Positions 45,391 to 55,014 of a stretch of DNA of 64,000 nt are shown here, one piece after another. The position numbers were made by a program, and so were the translations under genes. The stretch is taken from the NCBI RefSeq assembly GCF_005047655.1, contig NZ_SUKF01000002.1:1-64000 (forward strand), in the 5' to 3' direction. The notes under the pieces are model-generated. The model searched no databases. It saw nothing but the letters and a program-made list of their open reading frames with translations, and had not been told where the DNA came from. How positions within the stretch are numbered: position 1 is the first letter of the stretch; every line of letters starts with the position of its first letter. Origin of the DNA: Sinimarinibacterium arenosum. Lineage in GTDB: Bacteria; Pseudomonadota; Gammaproteobacteria; Nevskiales; Nevskiaceae.

Positions 45391-47344
45391 TTGCTGCTTC
45401 CAGCCGGCTGACCGGCGTCATTCCTGTGCGGATCAGCACACGCCGATAGGCATCGACCAGCCCCGGGAACTCAAGAATCAGCGCCACGCGTCCATCCGGC
45501 AACACCGTCGCCGCGGCCACGCCAGGCGTACCACGCAGCGTGCTGCCCAGGGGTTTGATCACGATTTCCTCGCGCCCCACCACTTCGCGCACCACAAATC
45601 CGTAGCGATCCTCACCGACCTGCGCGACGACCACGTGCCGCGGTTCCTGCGTGGACTCGGTCGCCAGCCACGGATCCAGATAAATCAGGCGCAGGGTGTC
45701 GCGCCGCGTCAGCACCACATCCCAGCGGTCCAGCTTGCTGATCTGATCCGGTCGGAGTTCGAACACGTCCTGCACCGGTGCCAGCGGCAAGGCGAACTTG
45801 CGCCCTTCCGCACGCACCATCAGTGCCGACAGGATTGCCAGCGTCAGCGGCACGCGAATATGGACGGAACTGCCGAACCCGATCCGCGACTCGATGCGGA
45901 CGCTGCCATTGAGCGACTTGATCCGCGACATCACCACATCCATGCCGACACCGCGACCAGACAGATCCGATACTTCTTCCTTGGTCGAAAAGCCGGGCAG
46001 GAATACCAGCTGCAGACATTCGTCGTGACTCAGCTGTGCGGCTTCGGCGGCGCCCAGCAAGCCCTTCTCAATGGCCTTGCTGCGGACACGCTCGGAGTCA
46101 ATGCCGGCACCATCGTCACGCACAGTGATCAGGATATGGTCACCCTCCTGCTGTGCCGACAAGGTCAGGTGCCCTGCCGCCGGCTTACCGCGACGCATGC
46201 GCTCTTCCGGCATTTCAATGCCGTGATCGACGCTGTTGCGCACCATGTGCACCAGCGGATCGGCCAGCGCCTCGACCAGGTTCTTGTCGAGATCGGTGTC
46301 CTCGCCCTGCAACTCGACCTCGACCTGCTTGCCCAGACCGCGCGCGACGTCGCGTGCGATCTTCGGGAAGCGAGAGAACACTTTGCGGATCGGCTGCATG
46401 CGCACCTGCATCACCGCGGACTGCAGACCGCGAGTAATGAAGTCCAGCTCACCGACCGCACGGGCAATATCCGCTGCGGTCGCATGACGCTCGCGCAGAT
46501 CCTTCAGTCGGTTGCGCACGAGAACCAGCTCGCCGACCAGATTCATCATCTTGTCGAGGCGCGCGATGTCAACGCGCACGGTGGTCTCGGTCGGCGGGCC
46601 CGCGACTGCCGATGGAGCCGCCACGGGTGTGGATGACGCAGCGGCCGGCTTCGGCTCAGGGCTGATTGCAGGCGCCGCGACAGCGGGCGCAGCTGCAGGC
46701 ACGGGCGCCGGGGCCTCGACCGCTGTCACTGCAACGCCAGGCGCACTGCCCTTGCCGTGCAGCTGATCGAGCAGCGCCTCGAATTCGTCATCAGTGATGG
46801 TGTCGCTGGCAGCCGGGGCTGGCGCCGGTGCAGGCTCAGCCTCCACGGCTTTCGACTTGCTGGACCGGCGCCGCGTCTTCTTCGGAGCGGCGGCGGTGGA
46901 TTCGACGTTGTCGGTCACCTCCACGGGCGCAGCGGGTGCTGCGGCTGCCGGTGGCGTCGGGGCATTGAGGGCACGCAGCCGCTGCAGCAGTGCCGGCGCC
47001 GCCGGTGCCAGCTGCTGTCTCGCGGACACCGCATGCATCATGGACTGCACGGCATCCAGTGCCTGCAGCATTGCGTCCATCAACTCGGCATCGACCTCTC
47101 GTTTGCCGCTGCGCAGCTGATTGAACACATCCTCGGCGACATGACACAACTCGACCAGTTCCGGCAGATCGAGAAAGCCGGCACCGCCCTTGACCGTGTG
47201 GAAAGCGCGAAAGATGTCATTCAGCAGCGCGACGTCGTGCGGCCGGCTCTCCAGCTCGATCAGCTGTTCACCCAGACGCTGCACCAACTCACCGGCTTCG
47301 GTGAGAAAGTCTGCGCGGATCTCGTCGTCGACATCGTGGCTCAT
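45383..47344 (-). CDS. cheA: Chemotaxis histidine kinase CheA (flagellar set)
   Basis: The 653-residue kinase has HPt His 49 in FRAFHTVKGGAGFLDLP, a long Ala/Pro-rich linker (about residues 130-260), dimerisation domain (DIARLDKMMNLVGELVLVRN), N-box (MVRNSVDHGIEMPEERM), G1 (RDDGAGIDSERV), G2 ([13 protein letters not shown]) and CheW-like C-terminus. It controls swimming through CheY and CheZ encoded just upstream. No clear P2 domain is seen in the linker, so CheY docking may differ. A second, independent CheA lies about 3 kb downstream in the same strand order. Confidence 0.95.
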   Translation of the reverse strand: MSHDVDDEIRADFLTEAGELVQRLGEQLIELESRPHDVALLNDIFRAFHTVKGGAGFLDLPELVELCHVAEDVFNQLRSGKREVDAELMDAMLQALDAVQSMMHAVSARQQLAPAAPALLQRLRALNAPTPPAAAAPAAPVEVTDNVESTAAAPKKTRRRSSKSKAVEAEPAPAPAPAASDTITDDEFEALLDQLHGKGSAPGVAVTAVEAPAPVPAAAPAVAAPAISPEPKPAAASSTPVAAPSAVAGPPTETTVRVDIARLDKMMNLVGELVLVRNRLKDLRERHATAADIARAVGELDFITRGLQSAVMQVRMQPIRKVFSRFPKIARDVARGLGKQVEVELQGEDTDLDKNLVEALADPLVHMVRNSVDHGIEMPEERMRRGKPAAGHLTLSAQQEGDHILITVRDDGAGIDSERVRSKAIEKGLLGAAEAAQLSHDECLQLVFLPGFSTKEEVSDLSGRGVGMDVVMSRIKSLNGSVRIESRIGFGSSVHIRVPLTLAILSALMVRAEGRKFALPLAPVQDVFELRPDQISKLDRWDVVLTRRDTLRLIYLDPWLATESTQEPRHVVVAQVGEDRYGFVVREVVGREEIVIKPLGSTLRGTPGVAAATVLPDGRVALILEFPGLVDAYRRVLIRTGMTPVSRLEAANG

Positions 47345-47359
47345 GAATTTTGCAGTGCT

Positions 47360-48079
47360 CTAGAAGCCCAGGCTTGCCAGCAGTTCGTCGGCATCCTGCT
47401 GACTGGCCGATGGATCGGAGCCAGGAACCGCAGGACCCGGCAACTCTCCGGTCAGCGCCTTTATCGGCCGACTCGGGGCTGACTGAAGGCCACCGCCAGC
47501 TGCACGCAGCAATTCCAGAAGAGCGGTCTCAACATTCCGGACAAGCGTGATCACGCGACGGATGATCTGGCCCGAAATGTCCTGATACTCCTGAGCCTGG
47601 GCCAGCTCGGACAGCGTCTGGCGCAGGTAGGCACCATGCGTCCTCAACGTCGCTCCGACCTCGGCGATCAGCACGCCGACGTTCGCCACATCCGGGGGCG
47701 CGACCGCAAGCACGTTCTCGGCTTCGCTCAGATGAGACACCGCCTCTTCCAATCCGACGGTAACGGTGCGCGCCTGATCGACCAGATCCAGCGTGCGGTG
47801 CGCCGCGGTTTCGGTGACCTTCATCACGTAGTCGAGGCGACTGCGCGCATCGGGGATCTCATCACCGGCAAACGTCGCCAGCTGCTCATCCAGCCGAAGA
47901 TTGACCACGGCCTGATGCAGGCCGCGGGTCAGTCGCGCGACGTGGGCAAACAGCGACTCGTCGTGACTGCGCACAAGCGCAACCATGCCGGCGTCAACCG
48001 CGGCATCGTCATCACGATCGATGGCTTCGAGCAGATCGCGCAGCCGGGCTGACAGCTGCGCACGCAGATCCGCGTTCAC
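47360..48079 (-). CDS. cheZ: CheY phosphatase CheZ
   Basis: The 239-residue protein is a long helical hairpin with the catalytic Gln in LAQAQEYQDISGQIIRRVIT and the CheY-binding C-terminal peptide DADELLASLGF. It dephosphorylates CheY-P to terminate the signal. A Pro/Ser-rich linker (about residues 200-225) joins the body to the tail. Its start overlaps the end of cheY by four bases. It restricts CheY control to the CheZ type, without CheC or FliY. Confidence 0.93.
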   Translation of the reverse strand: MNADLRAQLSARLRDLLEAIDRDDDAAVDAGMVALVRSHDESLFAHVARLTRGLHQAVVNLRLDEQLATFAGDEIPDARSRLDYVMKVTETAAHRTLDLVDQARTVTVGLEEAVSHLSEAENVLAVAPPDVANVGVLIAEVGATLRTHGAYLRQTLSELAQAQEYQDISGQIIRRVITLVRNVETALLELLRAAGGGLQSAPSRPIKALTGELPGPAVPGSDPSASQQDADELLASLGF

Positions 48080-48468
48080 GCGGTTTCTGCCGCACGCTGG
48101 AAGATCTTGTCCATCTTCTCCTTCAGCGTCTGCGCGGTAAACGGCTTGATGATGTAGCCGTTGACCCCGGCCTGAGCGGCCTGAATGATCTGATCGCGCT
48201 GCGCTTCAGCCGTGACCATCAACACCGGCGTCTTGGCGATACGGGCATCGCCGCGAATATTGCGCAGTAGATCGATACCGGTCATTCCCGGCATGTTCCA
48301 GTCGGTCACGACAAAATCGAAATTGCCCGACTGCAGCATCGGCCACGCCGTATTGCCGTCGTCGGCTTCGGTCATGTTGGTGAAGCCAAGGTCCGTCAGA
48401 AGATTCTTGACGATTCGCCGCATCGTCGAGAAGTCGTCGACGATGAGAATGCGCATGTTCGTGTCCAT
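48076..48468 (-). CDS. cheY: Chemotaxis response regulator CheY
   Basis: The 130-residue receiver has the acidic pair in RILIVDDFSTMRRIVKNLLT, phosphoacceptor Asp 56 in FVVTDWNMPGMTGIDLL, Thr in VLMVTAEA and Lys in NGYIIKPFTAQTLKEK. These are the standard residues of the flagellar-switch CheY that binds FliM. GGAGGGC lies just before the ATG. It lies between fliA and cheZ, with 64 bases after fliA, where a separate promoter is possible. Confidence 0.96.
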   Translation of the reverse strand: MDTNMRILIVDDFSTMRRIVKNLLTDLGFTNMTEADDGNTAWPMLQSGNFDFVVTDWNMPGMTGIDLLRNIRGDARIAKTPVLMVTAEAQRDQIIQAAQAGVNGYIIKPFTAQTLKEKMDKIFQRAAETA

Positions 48469-48532
48469 CAGCCCTCCATGGGCGCGTCAGCGCCACTGTT
48501 CCAGTTGAAAATCATCATTGCGTCACAGCGGG

Positions 48533-49282
48533 TCAGGCCGCCGCGCCGACTTCACTCCAACCCTGCAGGCGTGCGCGCAACCGCGTCAGCGCCTGGCCGT
48601 GGATCTGGCAGACACGGCTTTCGCTGACATTGAGTACCGCACCGATCTCGCGCAGGTTCAGCTCGTCGTCGTAGTACATCGACAGCACCAGACGCTCACG
48701 CTCCGGCAAGGTGTCGATCTCGGAAGCCAGTACCTGCTGAAACTCGTCGTGCTGCAGATGTTCGACCGGCCCCGCGGCATCGTCGGGCGCATCCAGCGTC
48801 TCGTCGCCGTTGTCACCACCGGCATCCAGACTCAGAACCTGGCAGCGAGCAGCGTCCTGCACGATCTCGCGGTACTCGCCGAGCGAAATCTCCATGCGCT
48901 CGGCCACTTCGGATTCGCGGGCCTCGCGCCCGGTCTCCTGCTCGATCTTGCGGATCGTCTCCGACACCTCGCGCAGACGCCGGTGCACCGATCGCGGCGC
49001 CCAGTCGGTCTGGCGCAGCTCGTCGAGCATCGCACCGCGGATGCGGATGCCGGCGTAGGTCTCAAACGATGCGCCGCGATCACCCGAGTAGTGCCGCGCT
49101 GCTTCGAGCAGTCCGATGACACCCGCCTGGATCAGGTCGTCGACATCGACGCTCGAGGGCAGGCGCGCGGCCAGATGATGCGCGATGCGCTTGACCAGAT
49201 CGGCGTGACGCTTGATCAGATCGGTTTCGGTCATGGGTGCAGCCGCTGCTGCCGCAGCGCTGAATTGCGGATATCCGCTCAT
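48533..49282 (-). CDS. fliA: Flagellar sigma factor 28
   Basis: The 249-residue sigma factor has region 2 (DDLIQAGVIGLLEAARHYSG), region 3 and a region 4 helix-turn-helix (LNLREIGAVLNVSESRVCQI). It transcribes late flagellar and chemotaxis genes. Its start overlaps the stop of flhG (ATGA), the arrangement seen in Pseudomonas and Xanthomonas. The N-terminus MSGYPQFSAAAAAAAPM is longer and Ala-rich compared with E. coli FliA. The anti-sigma FlgM is not in the window. Confidence 0.96.
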   Translation of the reverse strand: MSGYPQFSAAAAAAAPMTETDLIKRHADLVKRIAHHLAARLPSSVDVDDLIQAGVIGLLEAARHYSGDRGASFETYAGIRIRGAMLDELRQTDWAPRSVHRRLREVSETIRKIEQETGREARESEVAERMEISLGEYREIVQDAARCQVLSLDAGGDNGDETLDAPDDAAGPVEHLQHDEFQQVLASEIDTLPERERLVLSMYYDDELNLREIGAVLNVSESRVCQIHGQALTRLRARLQGWSEVGAAA

Positions 49283-50193
49283 GCTGTTGCCTCCATCGCC
49301 GCACCGCCGGAGCCGGCGCTACTGTTGTCGCGCACCAGGCGTTCGACAAAGAATTCGAGATTGCCGCGCGCGCCTTCGGGCAAGGCCCAGCCTGCGGCAC
49401 GCTTGGCCAGGGCGCGGTAGGCCTGGGCACTGGGTGAGCTCGGGTAGGCATCTACCACCGAGCGCTGACGCCGTACCGAGCGCTTGAGCCATTCGTCGTA
49501 CGGAACGGTGCCCATGTTGCTCAGGGTGACATCGAGAAAACGCTCCGACACGCGGCGCAGATTCTCGAAAATCTCCCGTGCTTCGGCGGCGTTGTGCGTC
49601 TGGTTTGGCAGCACGTGGACCCGCTTGATGCCGTAGTCGCGGTTCAGCACCTTGATCAGCGCATAAGCGTCGGTGAGCGACTGCGGGTCGTTGGTGACCA
49701 CGACGATGACTTCCTGCGACGCCTGGCTGAAGGTGATGACACTGTCGGCGATGCCGGCTGCGGTATCGACGATCAGCGTGTCCAGCGGACGATGCAGATC
49801 GGAGAATGCGCGGACCAGACCGACATGCTCGGCCGGCGACAGCTCTGCCATGTTGCGTTTGCCGCTCGAGGCCGGCACCACCATGATTCCGGCAGGCCCC
49901 TCAAGCAGTGTGTCTTCCAGCGTGCACACACCATCGAGCACGTGCGACAGGTTGTAGGTCGGTTGCAGGCCCAGCATCACATCGACGTTGGCCAGACCGA
50001 GGTCGCCGTCGAGCAGCATCACCTTGCGGCCGTCCAGCGCCATCGAGATCGCGAGATTGACCGACGTCGTGGTTTTGCCGACGCCGCCCTTGCCGCTGGT
50101 GACCGCAATCACCTGGACCGGCTTGTTGGCGCGCAGCCGGCGCAGACCGGAGGCCTGCTGACCGCTATGACTGGACATCTCAGAGGCCGGCAT
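49279..50193 (-). CDS. flhG: Flagellar number regulator FlhG (FleN), MinD-like ATPase
   Basis: The 304-residue MinD/ParA-type ATPase has the deviant Walker A VTSGKGGVGKTTTSVNLAIS and switch motif LIVDTAAGIADSVITFSQAS. The first 30 residues include SGLRRLRANKPVQVIAV, the region that stimulates FlhF GTPase. It limits polar flagellar number, antagonising FleQ in relatives. The start was placed at the ATG with GGAG seven bases upstream, which overlaps flhF by 14 bases. A second ATG 15 bases later is possible. Confidence 0.94.
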   Translation of the reverse strand: MPASEMSSHSGQQASGLRRLRANKPVQVIAVTSGKGGVGKTTTSVNLAISMALDGRKVMLLDGDLGLANVDVMLGLQPTYNLSHVLDGVCTLEDTLLEGPAGIMVVPASSGKRNMAELSPAEHVGLVRAFSDLHRPLDTLIVDTAAGIADSVITFSQASQEVIVVVTNDPQSLTDAYALIKVLNRDYGIKRVHVLPNQTHNAAEAREIFENLRRVSERFLDVTLSNMGTVPYDEWLKRSVRRQRSVVDAYPSSPSAQAYRALAKRAAGWALPEGARGNLEFFVERLVRDNSSAGSGGAAMEATA

Positions 50194-51478
50194 GTGCGAC
50201 TCCGAATTGCAGGGCAAGGGTGCTGTCGTCGATCGTCGCCGGCGCCTGACGCGCCAGCTGCATCGCGCGCAGCACAAGTTGGTCGGGTTTGGCTTCGTGC
50301 AGGTCTTCCGGCACGCGCTGGCCATCGCAGAGGTACTGGATCGGCAGGTTGTGCCGGATCATTGCGGACAGTGCGCCCCCGATGCGGGTGGCCTCGTCGA
50401 CCTTGGTCAGCACACAGCATTCAGGACGCGCCACGCCGAAGTGATGCAGCACATCCTCCATGTCGCTGGCCTGCGCGGTTGCCGCGGCGACCAGCCAGGT
50501 GCGAATCGGACGGCGCGCGGCCTTGAGCTCGGCGAACTGCGCGACCAGCTTGCGGTCACGCGGCGCCATGCCGGCGGTGTCGATCAGCACCAGGCGGCGA
50601 TCCGCCAGCCGCGCCAGCACCGTGCGCAATTCCGTGTCGTTGGCGGCGGTCTGCACGGGAACGCCGAGCAGACGGCCGTAGGTGAAAAGTTGTTCCTGCG
50701 CACCGACGCGATAGTGATCGGTGGTCACCAGCGCGAGGTCGCGAGTGCCGTGCTTGGCGGCGTACCGCGCAGCCAGCTTGGCGATCGTTGTGGTCTTGCC
50801 GACACCGGTCGGACCAACCAGGGCGATCACGCCACCGTCTTCGATTCCCTTGCCCTGCGGCACCGGAATGCGACGCGCCAGCAGGCCCAGCGGCAGAAAG
50901 CGAGCGCGCTCGGCATCGGTGTCCGCCGGCAGCTGATCGACAATTTCTCGCGCCAGTTTCGGATGCAGACCGATACTGGTCATCACCCGCAATGCCGCCA
51001 TGCGCTCGGGCTGACGTTCACTGAGATCGCGCCAGACCATGCCGGCAATCTGTTGTTCGAGCATCTTGCGCATGCCGCCAAGTTCGCGGCGCAGCTGCTG
51101 CACCTCCGGAGCCGGCATCGGCAGCGCGGCGGTGCCGGCCGTCGTTGAGGACGGGATCGGCCGCGGAGCAGCACTGGGCGGCGGCGTGGGAGCCGGCTTC
51201 AGCGTCGGCGCAACCGAACGACGGATGCGTGACGCCGGCGCACCGGACTTGTCGGCAGCCGGCGCCGGCGGTGGCGCTGCTGGCGCCGGCGCGGCCGGGG
51301 CTTCTTCGCGACGCATCGCGGCCTGCATCAGTGCCGCGTCGTAATCGGTGGCGGCGACGACTTCGATACCGCCGCTGACCCGCCGGTTCGACAGGATCAC
51401 CGCATCCGCGCCCTGCTCTTCACGCACCATGCGAATCGCTTCCCGCATGCTGCCTGCCACAAACCGTTTGATCTTCAT
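50180..51478 (-). CDS. flhF: Flagellar biosynthesis GTPase FlhF (SRP-like)
   Basis: The 432-residue protein has a short N-domain opening MKIKRFVAGSMREAIRMVRE, an Ala/Pro-rich variable linker (about residues 60-130), and an SRP-type GTPase domain with GPTGVGKTTTIAKLAARYAA, VLTKVDEATRIGGAL and a DTAG-like motif. It sets the polar site of flagellum assembly. It is followed in operon order by flhG, which it overlaps. The flhA-flhF spacing of 27 bases suggests co-transcription. Residues of the GTPase are complete. Confidence 0.95.
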   Translation of the reverse strand: MKIKRFVAGSMREAIRMVREEQGADAVILSNRRVSGGIEVVAATDYDAALMQAAMRREEAPAAPAPAAPPPAPAADKSGAPASRIRRSVAPTLKPAPTPPPSAAPRPIPSSTTAGTAALPMPAPEVQQLRRELGGMRKMLEQQIAGMVWRDLSERQPERMAALRVMTSIGLHPKLAREIVDQLPADTDAERARFLPLGLLARRIPVPQGKGIEDGGVIALVGPTGVGKTTTIAKLAARYAAKHGTRDLALVTTDHYRVGAQEQLFTYGRLLGVPVQTAANDTELRTVLARLADRRLVLIDTAGMAPRDRKLVAQFAELKAARRPIRTWLVAAATAQASDMEDVLHHFGVARPECCVLTKVDEATRIGGALSAMIRHNLPIQYLCDGQRVPEDLHEAKPDQLVLRAMQLARQAPATIDDSTLALQFGVAHAGL

Positions 51479-51505
51479 GTCCCTTGATGCTCCTCGCCGA
51501 CCCGA

Positions 51506-53557
51506 TTAACTGACCGCACCGACCATGCGAATCTGCTTGTCGTCCGGCACCTCGTCGTACGCCAGGACATGCAGTCCCGGAATGGTTTGCCGCGTGAAAC
51601 GCGCCAGCAGCGGCCGCAGCGGCGGCGGAACCAGCAGTACCGCGGGCTGACCCGTGGTCTCCTGTTTGCGTGTCTGATCGCTGAGTGATCGATGCATGCG
51701 TTCCGCCAGTCCTGGTTCAATCGCCGAGCCACCGCTCTTGAGGCTGTCCTGCAACACCTGTTCCAGCGTCGGCGACAAGGTCATGACCGGAATTTCAGGA
51801 GCCAAGCCGTTGATTTCCTGAACGATCTGCCGGCCGAGTGCGATTCGAACCAGGCCTGACAGAACGACGGGATCCTGACTCTTGGGACCATGCTCGGCGA
51901 GGCTTTCGGCGATCACGCGCATATTGCGGATCGGCACCCGCTCGGCCAGCAGGTTCTGCAGCACCTTGACGAACACCGCCAGTGGCAGAACCTTGGGCAC
52001 CAGGTCTTCGGCCAGCTTCGGCGCACTCTTGGCCAGCTGCGTCAGCAGCGACTGCGCCTCGTCATGCCCCATCAGCTCATGCGCGTAGCTCTTGATCACG
52101 TGCGACAGATGCGTGGCGATGACAGTGGAACAATCGACCACGGTGTAGCCCAGCGACTGCGCATGTTCGCGCGCGCCCTTGTCGATCCAGACGGCTTCGA
52201 GGCCGAATGCGGGATCCCGCGTCGCAATGCCATCGACCTTGCCGAACACCCGACCCGGATTCAGCGCCATCTCGCGTTCCGGATAGACCTGGCCTTCCGC
52301 AATCGGCACGCCATGCACCAGCAGGCGGTATCCGGACGGTTGCAGTTCCAGGTTGTCGCGGATGTGGACCGGCGGAATCAGGAAGCCCATCTCCTGCGTC
52401 AGCTTCTTGCGCACACCCTTGATCCGCGCCATCAGCTCGCCACCCTGACGCGTGTCGACCATCGGAATCAGGCGATAGCCGACTTCCAGGCCCAGCACGT
52501 CGTCATTCGGCACGTCCTCCCATGACAGCTCGGCCGGTGGGGCCGGCGGCGCTTCGGGTTCCGGCGCCTCTGCTGCAACCTGACGGCGCCGCACCATGAC
52601 CCAGGCGCTGACACCGCAAACCGCCGCGAGCAGCAGAAACACCACGTTGGGCATACCCGGAATCATGCCGACGATGCCGAGCACGCCGGCGGTCACCGCG
52701 AGTACGCGCGGCGAACTGAACAACTGCGCGACGACCTGTGTGGACATATCGGCCTGACGCGACATGCGCGTAACCAGCACCGCAACCGCGGTCGACACCA
52801 GCAGCGCCGGAACCTGCGCAACCAGACCGTCACCGATGGTCAGCAGCGTGTAGACCTTCGCGGCCTCGCCGATCGCAAGGCCGTGCTGCATCGTGCCGAT
52901 CAGCAGGCCGCCGACGATGTTGATGACCAGAATCAGGATGCCGGCCAGCGCGTCACCGCGGACGAACTTGCTGGCGCCGTCCATCGAACCGTAGAAGTCC
53001 GCCTCCGAGCGCACGTCCTCGCGGCGGATCTTGGCCTCCTCGCGTGTCAATAATCCGGCATTCAGATCGGCGTCAATCGCCATCTGGCGTCCGGGCAGTG
53101 CGTCAAGAACAAAGCGCGCGGAAACTTCCGACACGCGCTCGGCACCCTTGGTGACCACCATGAAGTTGACGATGGTCAGGATGACGAAGACCACCAGACC
53201 GACCGCATAGTTGCCACCGATGACGAATGCGCCGAAAGCCTCGATCACGCGCCCAGCCGCAGCGCCGCCCTCGTGCCCGTTGAGCAGCACCACGCGGGTC
53301 GACGCCACGTTCAGAGCCAGACGCAGCAGCGTGGCGAACAGCATGACCGTGGGGAAGGCGCTGAACTCCAGTGGCCGCATCACGTAGATGACGCTGAGCA
53401 GAATCACGATCGACAGCGTGATATTCATCGTGAACATCAGGTCGAGCACGGCCGGCGCCAGCGGAATCACCATCATCGCCAGAATCGACATCAGCAGCAG
53501 CGGCGCGGCAAGGCCGCTGCGTCTTATCGTTTCCAGTCGTGCCAGAAAGTCAGCCAT
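51506..53557 (-). CDS. flhA: Flagellar type III export protein FlhA
   Basis: The 683-residue protein has eight N-terminal membrane segments with the conserved PTVMLFATLLRLALNVASTR and the cytoplasmic loop DALPGRQMAIDADLNAGLLT (part of the FHIPEP region). The C-terminal half is the FlhA cytoplasmic domain that docks chaperone-substrate complexes. It forms the nonameric ring of the export gate. The length is normal for the family. About 290 non-coding bases separate it from flhB upstream, so a promoter in that gap is possible. Confidence 0.96.
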   Translation of the reverse strand: MADFLARLETIRRSGLAAPLLLMSILAMMVIPLAPAVLDLMFTMNITLSIVILLSVIYVMRPLEFSAFPTVMLFATLLRLALNVASTRVVLLNGHEGGAAAGRVIEAFGAFVIGGNYAVGLVVFVILTIVNFMVVTKGAERVSEVSARFVLDALPGRQMAIDADLNAGLLTREEAKIRREDVRSEADFYGSMDGASKFVRGDALAGILILVINIVGGLLIGTMQHGLAIGEAAKVYTLLTIGDGLVAQVPALLVSTAVAVLVTRMSRQADMSTQVVAQLFSSPRVLAVTAGVLGIVGMIPGMPNVVFLLLAAVCGVSAWVMVRRRQVAAEAPEPEAPPAPPAELSWEDVPNDDVLGLEVGYRLIPMVDTRQGGELMARIKGVRKKLTQEMGFLIPPVHIRDNLELQPSGYRLLVHGVPIAEGQVYPEREMALNPGRVFGKVDGIATRDPAFGLEAVWIDKGAREHAQSLGYTVVDCSTVIATHLSHVIKSYAHELMGHDEAQSLLTQLAKSAPKLAEDLVPKVLPLAVFVKVLQNLLAERVPIRNMRVIAESLAEHGPKSQDPVVLSGLVRIALGRQIVQEINGLAPEIPVMTLSPTLEQVLQDSLKSGGSAIEPGLAERMHRSLSDQTRKQETTGQPAVLLVPPPLRPLLARFTRQTIPGLHVLAYDEVPDDKQIRMVGAVS

Positions 53558-53847
53558 GCCTGCTCATCACCGTGATCGTTCCCGTCGATTTCCGCGGCGC
53601 CAGAACTCCGACGCCGGCTTGCCACTGCGGGGACTTTTGCAAGCCGTGTTCCACGAGGATTGACGCTTGGCGCTGACGAACGGTCGCGTCAACGTGGCTC
53701 GGTGAGCGCAGAGGCCCGACGGCAGCGCCGCGACGACACGAAGCCCGATACACGGCCGCCCCGCGTCAGCAGGACCGGAACAACTACTGCGCCTGACGCT
53801 CAAGAGGGCCTACGGTGGTTTACGCAAGCGCGGTGCGCGTCAACAAC
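53558..53847. other. Non-coding gap between flhB and flhA
   Basis: No gene is supported in these 290 bases; the short frames present lack ribosome binding sites and family likeness. The gap is unusual in an otherwise tightly packed flagellar operon. I looked for sigma-54 (GG-N10-GC) and sigma-28 type promoters on the minus strand and found no convincing match. Confidence 0.4.
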
Positions 53848-55005
53848 TCACCCGTCTGTATCCGGGGGCACTTCCGGATCAGGTTCGCCGCCCGGGACAT
53901 CGTCGATCCGGGGCGGGGTCGGCTTTGCGCCCGTACGCAGCCCCGCCTGCAGGTCGCGCAACTGGTAGACGTAGCTGAGGACCTGGGCAACCGCCGAGTA
54001 CAGCGCGGCTGGAATCTCGTCGCCGATCTGGGTATTGCGATACAGCGCGCGCGCCAGCGGCGGCGCCGACACCAGCGGTATCTTGTGGCGGCTCGCCAGC
54101 TCACGAATGGTCGTGGCGATCAGGTCACGTCCCTTGGCGACGACGCGCGGCGCGCGCATGTTGCGGTCGTATTTCAGGGCGACGGCGTAATGCGTCGGGT
54201 TGACCACCACCACGTCGGCGGTGGGCACGTCTTCCATCATCCGGCGCTGCGCGATTTCCTGCTGAAGGCGCCGCAGGCGGCCCTTCACTTCCGGGCTGCC
54301 CTCGGCTTCCTTGTATTCCTGCTTCAGGTCCTGCTTGGACATGCGCAGTTTCTTGGCGTACGACCACAGCTGGTACGGCGCATCGATCAGCGCCAGCAGC
54401 AGCAGGCCGCCGCACATCCAGCTGAGGCAGTTCAGGCCCAGCTGCAGACCATGCGCCATGGCCGGACCCAGCGGCTCGCGGCCCAGCGCCATGATCTGAT
54501 GCAGGTGCCCGGTGACATAGATCGCGGCGACGGCGCCGAGAAGGGTGGCCTTGGCCAGCGCCTTGCCCAGTTCCACCAGGCTGTTGCTGGAAAAAATCCG
54601 GCCAACGCCGGTAATCGGATTGAGTCGCTTGAAATCGGGATTCAGCGCCTTGCCGGACAGATTCCAGCCGCCGAGCATCAACGGCGCGGCGATGCCCGCA
54701 AGAAATCCCATCGCCAGCAACGGCATGACCAGTGAAAAGGCACGACCGACTTCCGTGCCGAATGCGCCCACCATGCTTCGGGGATTGCGCAGCAGCAACG
54801 GGTCCACCGTCAGCGCCTGTTGCATCCAGTCGGCAGCACCGCCGGCCAGCGATGCGGAGATCGTCATCAGGGTCATCAGACCACTGGCAACCACCACGAA
54901 CGACGCCAGTTCACGCGACCGCGGAACCTCACCACGTTCGCGCGCCTCACGAATGCGTTTGGGTGTGGCGCGTTCGGTTTTGTCCTGGCTGCTGCTGTCG
55001 GACAT
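53848..55005 (-). CDS. flhB: Flagellar type III export switch protein FlhB
   Basis: The 385-residue protein has four membrane segments in the N-terminal half and a cytoplasmic domain with the autocleavage motif NPTHYAVALKYDRN that switches export from hook to filament substrates. The opening QDKTERATPKRIREARERGE is strongly conserved. The C-terminal tail (about 25 residues, Pro/Asp-rich, ending DTDG) is an extra relative to E. coli. It begins about ten bases after fliR ends. Confidence 0.95.
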   Translation of the reverse strand: MSDSSSQDKTERATPKRIREARERGEVPRSRELASFVVVASGLMTLMTISASLAGGAADWMQQALTVDPLLLRNPRSMVGAFGTEVGRAFSLVMPLLAMGFLAGIAAPLMLGGWNLSGKALNPDFKRLNPITGVGRIFSSNSLVELGKALAKATLLGAVAAIYVTGHLHQIMALGREPLGPAMAHGLQLGLNCLSWMCGGLLLLALIDAPYQLWSYAKKLRMSKQDLKQEYKEAEGSPEVKGRLRRLQQEIAQRRMMEDVPTADVVVVNPTHYAVALKYDRNMRAPRVVAKGRDLIATTIRELASRHKIPLVSAPPLARALYRNTQIGDEIPAALYSAVAQVLSYVYQLRDLQAGLRTGAKPTPPRIDDVPGGEPDPEVPPDTDG

Positions 55006-55014
55006 CGGCGTGAC

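Noticed and set aside
45011-46636. 541-residue open frame on the plus strand
   Set aside because: It lies antisense to motC and cheA and has Gln/His/Arg-rich composition typical of complement frames.
53558-53847. Sigma-54 or sigma-28 promoter in the flhB-flhA gap
   Set aside because: No GG-N10-GC or TAAA-N15-GCCGATAA-like pair was found on the minus strand; the nearest resemblance (TTGC after GCGCACC) lacks the -24 GG.
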